NCBI GenBank assembly: GCA_013396525.1
Contig: VWYX01000795.1
Span: 248,001 to 312,000, forward strand
Direction of reading: 5' to 3'
Length of the DNA stretch: 64,000 bases
Source of the DNA: Chaetorhynchus papuensis
Taxonomy: Eukaryota > Chordata > Aves > Passeriformes > Rhipiduridae
The position numbers were made by a program, and so were the translations under genes. A model generated the notes under the pieces. That model was not told where the DNA came from and did not search any database. It saw nothing but the letters and a program-made list of their open reading frames with translations. Of the stretch, positions 57,400 to 64,000 are shown in pieces; position 1 is the first letter of the stretch, and each line of letters opens with the position of its first letter.

Positions 57400-58270
57400 T
57401 TCTGGGACAGCAGCTGAGAGACACTATTAAGGTGGATAAGGAAGACTCGAGGGGATTTGGGGAAAAGCAGGCCTTTCTACATGAGAAGCCTGAAGCACAG
57501 AGTGACATAAAAAATGCATGAACTTGAGAAGCAGCAGAAAAGAAGATGCATGAGTATATGGGCCCATGAACAAGGTAAAGCAGAAAATGAAGAAATAAGC
57601 CAAGACAGAGTTCTGCCAAGCCATGAGGTAGAACCTAAGTAAGAAACAGAAAGAAGTGAAAGTGTGGAAGTGTGGAGAGAGATGGGAGCAGCCTGGCTGT
57701 GTTGGTGAGTGATGAGATGTGAGGTGATGAGAACGTTGCAGCAACAGGACTGCAACTCCTGACATTGGCAACAGGCGGGGAGGAAATGCTGGACTGCCAA
57801 TATGCAGTTCCTGAAGGTACAAGATTTAGTGGAAAGCTGATGACTTGACAAGGAGCATTAGAGAGGCTGGTTTCTTGTGCAGCAAGTGGGAAGTTATTAA
57901 GAGAAGGGGAAGCAAAGTTTTGGATGTACCACATAAAATATGCAGATAATTAAAAAATAATGAGGACTGGGAAGGAAAGAGGAGTCATGGTAAGCAAGGA
58001 AATAGATGTACATGAGGTGGATGGGCACCTCAGATCCACTTAATATATTGCAAGGAGAGCAGGTAATCTTCTGCCAAGTGCCAACTTCAAGCTGTATGAG
58101 AAGGATGAAGAATACCTTGAAAGAAACATGAGAATGAAGTTAAGAAAACCATGTCTGTCTTCAGAAGATAAAATGGAGAAGAAGAAATGTACAGAGGACT
58201 AAGAGGACTGAGAAAAGGCAGTCAGAGCTGGCTGAAAGGAAATTAGTGACATATTTCCTGCTTGTCTCCA
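57400..58270. other. Purine-skewed stretch of about 870 bp
   Basis: The plus strand is markedly rich in A and G (repeated GAAG, GAGAA, AGGAAG runs), so the minus strand is C/T-rich and poor in stop codons. That explains three overlapping minus-strand frames of 80-131 codons (57377-57934). Their products are rich in Ser, Leu, Phe and His with no recognisable motif. The skew is sustained and looks like transcription-coupled or repeat-derived composition. A decayed LINE 5' part is possible, but I could not align one. Confidence 0.5.
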
Positions 58271-60429
58271 AGGAAAAAATAAACCCAGTGTGGAATGTCA
58301 CATTTCAGACAAGAACATTCATGCCATGAATGTAAAAGGTGTTTCTGTAGACTAAATTGTACAAATTTTGTCATAAAGATGAGTGGTGCTTTAAAGAGCT
58401 AATAAAGAATCTCTTTGTCCTGAGAAATTATTAAACCAAAAAAAAAAATCTGTAGCAATGAAATTAATAATTAAGGAATCCTTGCAACAGACCAATTCAG
58501 CACTCTCTAGAGACAGCCATCTTATTGCAATTTACACTCTCTTTTAACCAACATCATCAGTAGTGGTTCTAGAAAGCAAAAAGGAATGAGGCACTGAAAT
58601 ATTGCAGGAACGCTGTCAACACTGATCAAAGCCCTCATGGTAGCTTTTGTTCAACTGGAGCAAGCGGCTCGTTTGTGCACAGCAGAGGAGCATTCATTCT
58701 GATGAAGCAGGCAAAATAACATCATTCCTTCCTGAAAATTATGATTTTTAAAATAGCTTCTTTGAAGTCAGACAAAGTTTCAGTTTTGCTGAAAGTGAAT
58801 CAGTAGAGGAGGAATATAATCCTGACAACTCATTCAATCCTTTCTACTTTCCGTGGTGATGTAATACCAAAGACTCTATTAACTTATAGGTCCACCCATG
58901 AGCTAAAAATTTACTTCTTACTGCAAGCATTAAGCTAAGCCATTGGAAATTTTATCCAGTTGTAACAGATTTAATGAGACACTGATTGGTTGTTTGGTTC
59001 ATTAATCTTGTATCAAGTGACTTGCAATAAGAAAATATTGACAGATTTCTACAAATATTTAGAGCATCTCTCTGGCTTATCACTGTTAACACAACAGCCT
59101 TTACAATTTCCTGTGATTCACTAAATATTGACACAAATATATACAGATTTAACTGGCTATTCACATCCAAGACACAAATGCTCCTTATGCTCTTTAAAAT
59201 TTTTCTGTTTTTTTCCCTGTTTAAAAAGCCATCTTCTATTCTGAGCATTCCGTCTCCATTTTATTCCACATCTTACATTACCTTCCTTGGTACTTATGAC
59301 CAACAAGCCAAAAACCTTCCACAATCCCCCCTCCTCCAGTATCTTGCCCCATCTAGTAGCAGATCAAGTCCATACCACTCGTTAGCTTAAGCCCAGAACC
59401 TGCAACAGGTATCAGACAGCACAGATTTTAGTTTCTGACTCACCTGTCACATATGCACCATTTTGCAACACCAAAGCTCCAAATAAGGGACCACATCTTA
59501 ACACACTCTTTTCAGCTGCTCTGCAGTACCGGATAAATGTTGCTGCCTCCTCATCCTGCTACCCTTTTTGGCAAGGTTGTGACTCTGGAGCAAGGCCTTG
59601 AGAGTGTCTTTGCTGCATCAAATAGGACAAAGTGGGTCAACGCAGCCGGGGCAGAGTGAGGTACTTATGAGGGGAACAGGGTTATTTCACATAACATGTT
59701 TCTCTTCACTGCTTCCAGATAATGAGCTGTCTTCCATCACATTCATGCTTCCCTCTAGTAAGTGCTGACTTTGGGGGATAGAAATGTGCACTCACTGTGG
59801 AACTGTGTCATCACAAGGTGCTGAAATGATTGCTGGGGATCTAAAATACCCATATTTAGAGTAGGCACCATTTCACCAGTAAATCATTCATGCGACACAA
59901 GGAAGGGTGCCAGAATGCTTTGGAGTTTGATAGCTCCCAGCCAATACTGAGTGCTGAAAAACACTTCAGGGTAAGTCAGTCATCAGTGAAGTTCCTTTTT
60001 CACGTATTGACAGCACACAGGAGTGTGAATCCATCATTTAACTGAATCACAGAGGGGTCCAGGGCTCCTGCAGGGAGCTGAGGAAAATACCGCCTCTATA
60101 CAGCCTGTTGTACAATGTACACAATTACAATCCTTATTGATTTACATCTGATGATGTAACAAGCTTTACTGATCACTGGAGAACATTTTTGGACATGATC
60201 ACAAACCTGGGCCCCCTCTGACACAGCTTTGTTTTCCACAGGGCAAAAGGCAAGGCACAAAGGTGAGATGCTGATGGAAAAGTGAGTGAACTGTCTTGAG
60301 AGAACACATGGATCTTTCAAACCAGTAGAGGTAACAAACTCTATTTTTAGGTATGATCAGTTCAACAGCACATATTTTGGAAAATATCACCAGACTACTG
60401 GGAATGAGCATCAGGTGTTGTCAAGCAGG
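58271..60429. other. Noncoding stretch, no gene recognised
   Basis: The sequence is unique and AT-rich. Frames of 70-98 codons on opposite strands overlap at 58.95-59.4 kb and 60.1-60.4 kb without recognisable features. Confidence 0.6.
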
Positions 60430-60800
60430 ATAAAGGACAGCTGTTAGCTCAGTCTGGAGAATCCTGTTCGGTATAATTAAGGGTCAGTAAAGAGAGAGTG
60501 AAGCTTTCTAGATTTAAAAGGGATTCTTGGGTGGATAATCTATAAAATGAAGTGAAGAATAAAATTGTTAGAATAGATTTGGTGAGCTTTCAAAGAGACC
60601 AAGGCACTATTAAATTGGGAGGACATAAAATCAGGAAATTTAGGTAGTAAGGTTAAATCCCAATAAAGCGAGATAAATTAGGCTTTGCTTGTCAGTAGGC
60701 TCTTTAAATCAGACCTAATTTGATAACAATAATAAAAGGGTCTGTGACCCTTAAATTCCTAAATCTGGGGGAGGTAGGGTGTATAAATAATGCTGTGGCC
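60430..60800. promoter_or_regulatory. Candidate conserved noncoding element with palindrome
   Basis: This repeat-free AT-rich block contains a perfect inverted repeat AAGGGTC, 3 bases, GACCCTT (60736-60752), next to a SOX-type AACAAT site (60725-60730), plus GGATAATC and TTTAAATC sites upstream. An inverted GGGTC with a 3-bp spacer is similar in geometry to steroid-receptor-type palindromes, though the half-sites are not canonical. Function is inferred from motif clustering only. Confidence 0.35.
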
Positions 60801-62049
60801 TCCTCTAGACCTTGTGTATTTTGTAGCAATGACTAGTGAAGCTGACAAGTTTTTTAATGCTATATTATTTTGTATAATATAATATCATCTTCTACCTCTG
60901 TCACCACTGTATCTTTTTTTTTCCTTGTGAACAGCTATCTTGTGTTGCATCTAACCCAGGAGAACCCTGATCCTTGAACACTGATCCTTGTTCATAATCT
61001 ACCATTTCCTTTTTGTCTCAAAATACCACAATCTGAAATTCTAATCTCCTTCTCAATGTTCCAGTGCAAAGGGGTGACAACTTGCATTCAGTATTTGACA
61101 GCAGGTTTCCATGTAAGATTTCAAAGCTCAGCAAAAGGTTTCCTATACTCTGTGGTGAACAGGATAAATTCTGTCATTCAGAAGATAAATCAGAGCTATC
61201 TGTATGTACAGAAACACTAAAATGAGAACATATGTTGGAGACAGGTATGCTGTAATGAGACCATATTTTATTGAATTCCAGATTTCCACTCAGGATGTAG
61301 AAACCACAGGCACAATTATTTCCTGCCAGCATAGTGACCACAGATAAAACTCGGATAAGTAATTCCATCGAGCCTGATGCATTATGCTTTACCCTTTCAG
61401 TGCAATTTTAAGTAAACATACTTACATCCAGAAAAGCTATAGTTTTAAGCAGTGAGTCAGACACCGTATCTCTAATATATTTAGGATTTAGAAGTATTCG
61501 TATTGTCATTATCACATCTACTACACTTGAAGGCTTAGAACTTCAAAGAAGAGCCTTCCATAGGAATATGCAGGAAATGTTTGCATTCCTGCATGATTCC
61601 ATCATCCAGGGGCCTGTAATGGTGAAAGCACCTTTCAGCAGATGTTGTTTGAAAGGTCAGGTTAAATCTTAATACACAGTAGACATTCGTTTCAGTTCTT
61701 CCCCTTTTAGTTATTGATTATAACTCTGATTCGTACAGCAAATCCTTCTGGTGTCTCTGCTATGACAACTCACACCAGCTGGAAACTTCTTGCAGCACTT
61801 TGTCTCTCTTCCCCTGGTCTTTGTCAGCTTTCCAAACATCAATGAAATCATCCTTTCAATATCCCAGTGAGGTTAAGGAGATGTTCTGTATATCTGCACC
61901 TAAAGCACAGAGTAACCAGTTCTAATTAGCACCAAGGCTTCCTTAGTTTATTTTGGCAGGATGTATTTACACTTCTCCAGTCAAGGCCTCCTCGCAATTT
62001 GAAAACATCATGAAGAAAGATTAGGTCTCCTTAGTTGAATCTCATCTAT
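60801..62049. other. Noncoding stretch, no gene recognised
   Basis: The sequence is unique. There is a palindromic AT cluster TATATTATTTTGTATAATATAATAT near 60862-60886, split here only for description. One 64-codon minus frame (61174-61368) is unremarkable. Confidence 0.55.
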
Positions 62050-62146
62050 ATGAAGTGACTAAATTACACAATTGTCCTTTGCGTTCTGCTAGGAATTGAA
62101 TCCAGGTGTCTTGAGAGTAAGAGACTCTCTTTGTCTATTAGGTATA
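62050..62146 (-). mobile_element. tRNA-derived SINE relic (MIR-like)
   Basis: Read on minus there is a tRNA-like head with a B-box-like GGATTCAATTCC (62103-62092), as in GGTTCAAATCC. It is followed at MIR-like spacing (about 21 bases) by TGTGTAATTTAGTCACTTC (62070-62052), resembling the MIR core TGTGTGACCTTGGGCAAGTCACTT with a gap. Upstream CTAATAGACAAAGAG may be the decayed A-box region. Divergence is high. A degraded tRNA pseudogene is the alternative, but the core match favours a SINE. Confidence 0.5.
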
Positions 62147-62542
62147 CAGATAAATGGTATTGATTATTTTTTAACTCGTTGGAGGTTTTTCCCATATAAA
62201 TTCAGACAGTACCTTCTGTATATTTTCCTGTGCATTAAATTCAAATTATACACCTCAGTGGTATGGTCATAATAGTTGAAATAAAATTTCACACTTTTGC
62301 ACTGTATTTACTGTTTCATATTTTATTCAGAAGATACTGCATCGTAATTCCCACCTAATGCACTACTAGACCTTCTAGATGAGTCTCAGATTGTGGGGTT
62401 TGTTGCCATAGTTTCCTTTGGATTTTCTTCCCCCCTTTTATGTGTATTTTAAAAATGCAAGTTCAGGTTCCCAAATATTATTCTAATAGTAGTATTAGTA
62501 AGCTAATTTTGTTTTATACTTATTATTTTTGGGGGCATGACT

Positions 62543-62604
62543 GTGGTGATTTACTAACTCTGCAATTAATTCTGTACTAATTGCAAAGAGTTAGTAGGTA
62601 CTAC
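62543..62604. ncRNA. Long imperfect hairpin, possible small-RNA precursor
   Basis: The arms 62543-62568 and 62578-62604 pair over about 25 positions with a 9-base loop (62569-62577). The central pairing is ACTAACTCT with AGAGTTAGT and GCAATTA with TAATTGC. One arm has an unpaired AA (62585-62586), there is a single bulged G at 62548, and three G-U pairs occur near the base. Total length (62 nt), stem length and small bulges are in the range of microRNA precursors. The arm sequences match no microRNA I know. A chance or duplication-derived inverted repeat is the main alternative. Either strand could be transcribed. Confidence 0.3.
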
Positions 62605-64000
62605 TTCAAAGCCAAGCTAAGCATTAGATACCACCAACCATAAGCAAGCTTCCCTAATTTCTGCCACACACCTATCAAGAGGTTGCCTGTGGGAAAAGAC
62701 AGGTAAGTACTATTAAGCTCTTGTCTCCCTTGCAGTCAAGCGACATTTTAGTGAGATTTGTTAGTAACAAGGGAAAAAAAAATGGTGCAGCGTGTGAAGC
62801 CCACCTAATTCATATGACAAGTTAATGGGATTTTATACAGCACTGCCATTTCAGTGCCATATGCTACCCTTTTCCTAACAAACGTGGTCGAATTTTCCAT
62901 TGCAATGCATATAAAACGTCCGTGTGGAGGCACCACGACTGCAACCACTTAGGTGAAGGTGAAATGAACGCCCACAGCCGAGGCTGGTGACAGACAGCTA
63001 TTAGCGGTGACTACAGTCGAGCAGGGATGGCTGTGCCTAGAGGGAAAGAGGGTGAGAGGTCTGCTGCCACAGGTGAAAGCGTTACCTTGCTTTGGCCTGA
63101 GACAAAAGGAATGAAAAATAGCAGCTACTGTCTTGAGGCAAAATATCTTCAGCATCTTACCTCTTGCTGGGAGGATGATCCAACTCTGAGCTTAGCAGGA
63201 TTTCAAAGTCAGAATCCCCCGCATCTCCCAGAGATTAACTGATATGTTTGTCTTCCCCGTGGAGACACTTTCCAGATGATTTTCTTGCCCTGAAGTCTGT
63301 TCTTGCATAGTAGCTCCTATTAAAATCCTGATGCATTTTTCTCTTTTGTAAAATTTAAATGTGTGGTGTGATAATACTGAAACCCCTGAACAATGAAATG
63401 GCATACTTCTACCTACTCTCCGTACTTCAGTGCCTGAGAAAAGCTCAGATTTCTATTGTTTGCAGCCGTCTTACCTGCCAGTGCAGAAGATCTTTTCCCC
63501 TGATTTATTTTGGATTTGTAAGATGCACACAGAGAAGGACAAAAGATCAGGGAAGGACAAAAGACCATCTGTGTAAAAAATTCAGAGATGATAACCAAAC
63601 TATGACCCCTCCCCCCCTTCCCTTCTAAAAGGAGTTTTTAATTCAAACAAGCAATTTAGAATACGTACCTATGGCAAGAAAAGACTAAACTATTAAAGGA
63701 AAAGATCATGGAGTTTTTTAGTTAGAGGACGGAAGTCTTTTCTAAGGAGGGACTTGATGAACTGTGTGAAATGCAAGCTTAGGTTTGGGGTAGTTTTCTT
63801 GTTGTGATTGCCACCATTTAGTTCTCAGGTTCTTCTCCCTAATGGCACATATCAGATATATGTACCTGACTGTGTAGTTGACACAGGTACAAATGCATGA
63901 GCTTTGATAAAGTCAAGTGAAATATCCCTGTGAGGGAATAGAAAATTGTATTTCCAGAGGGATGTAAGGTAACAATTTTTTTTTAACATCATTTATTTTT
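62605..64000. other. Noncoding stretch, no gene recognised
   Basis: The sequence is unique. A consensus donor CAG|GTAAGT occurs at 62699-62707 without a convincing acceptor upstream. Frames of 61-89 codons at 62.9-63.6 kb overlap on both strands and lack motifs. The duplicated motif AGGACAAAAGA (63536-63546 and 63555-63565) is a small local repeat. Confidence 0.55.

Noticed and set aside
57427..57934. Overlapping minus-strand frames of 99-131 codons
   Set aside because: They result from the purine skew of the plus strand, which removes stops from the complement in several frames at once.
1..64000. CRISPR arrays, operons, phage, plasmid or other prokaryotic systems
   Set aside because: There are no regularly spaced direct repeats, no dense coding and no bacterial gene motifs. 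The CR1, LTR and SINE content shows a vertebrate nuclear genome.
1..64000. tRNA, rRNA, U-snRNA, Y RNA or 7SK genes
   Set aside because: No intact A/B-box pair at tRNA spacing and no recognisable core of these RNAs was seen. The only tRNA-like piece (62.1 kb) is a decayed SINE head.

Overview
This window looks like noncoding vertebrate DNA, most likely from a bird. The evidence is the repeat content: several copies of the CR1 LINE (3' ends such as the one at 12377-12800), one ~600-bp solo retroviral LTR, very old CR1/L3-like and MIR-type relics, and no Alu, L1 or B1/B2 sequence. The base composition is AT-rich with short GC-richer patches, and there are no operons, ribosome binding sites or long ORFs. 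A passerine is plausible but cannot be shown from the sequence alone. No complete protein-coding gene, tRNA, rRNA, snRNA or recognisable microRNA was found. The open frames of 60-166 codons lack family motifs; nearly all lie in GC-rich or purine-skewed patches, where stop codons are rare by chance.

Layout: 1-12.3 kb is unique sequence with a GC-richer patch (3.44-3.73 kb), a low-complexity A/C tract (5.56-5.64 kb), one well-spliced-looking candidate exon (8125-8251) and a 25-bp tandem duplication (11.67 kb). 12.4-31 kb holds a CR1 3' end (12.4 kb, +), an inverted repeat (12.93 kb), a MIR-type SINE relic (15.65 kb, -), a minus-strand candidate exon with an ATG (18.84-19.03 kb), a short CR1 tail (22.8 kb, -), the solo LTR with 5-bp target duplications (26.6-27.2 kb, -) and several AT-rich, homeodomain-site-rich blocks that look like conserved noncoding elements. 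31-41 kb holds another CR1 3' end (31.1-31.4 kb, +), a pair of minus-strand candidate exons (33.07-33.37 kb) and a plus-strand candidate exon (39.9 kb). 41-56 kb contains three old minus-strand LINE pieces (reverse transcriptase at ~41 kb, pre-RT region at ~48 kb, 3' end at 50-51 kb) and a young-looking plus-strand CR1 with an internal deletion (55.2-55.5 kb). 56-64 kb contains a candidate start exon (56.7 kb), a purine-skewed stretch (57.4-58.3 kb), a palindrome-bearing candidate regulatory block (60.4-60.8 kb), a second tRNA-SINE relic (62.1 kb) and a long imperfect hairpin (62.54-62.60 kb).

Nothing here amounts to a set of genes working together. The likely content is intergenic or intronic DNA in a gene-poor region that may carry enhancers and perhaps a lncRNA or small transcripts. 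The best leads for something undescribed are the splice-bounded open exons and the 62.5-kb hairpin. All of them need comparative or RNA data.
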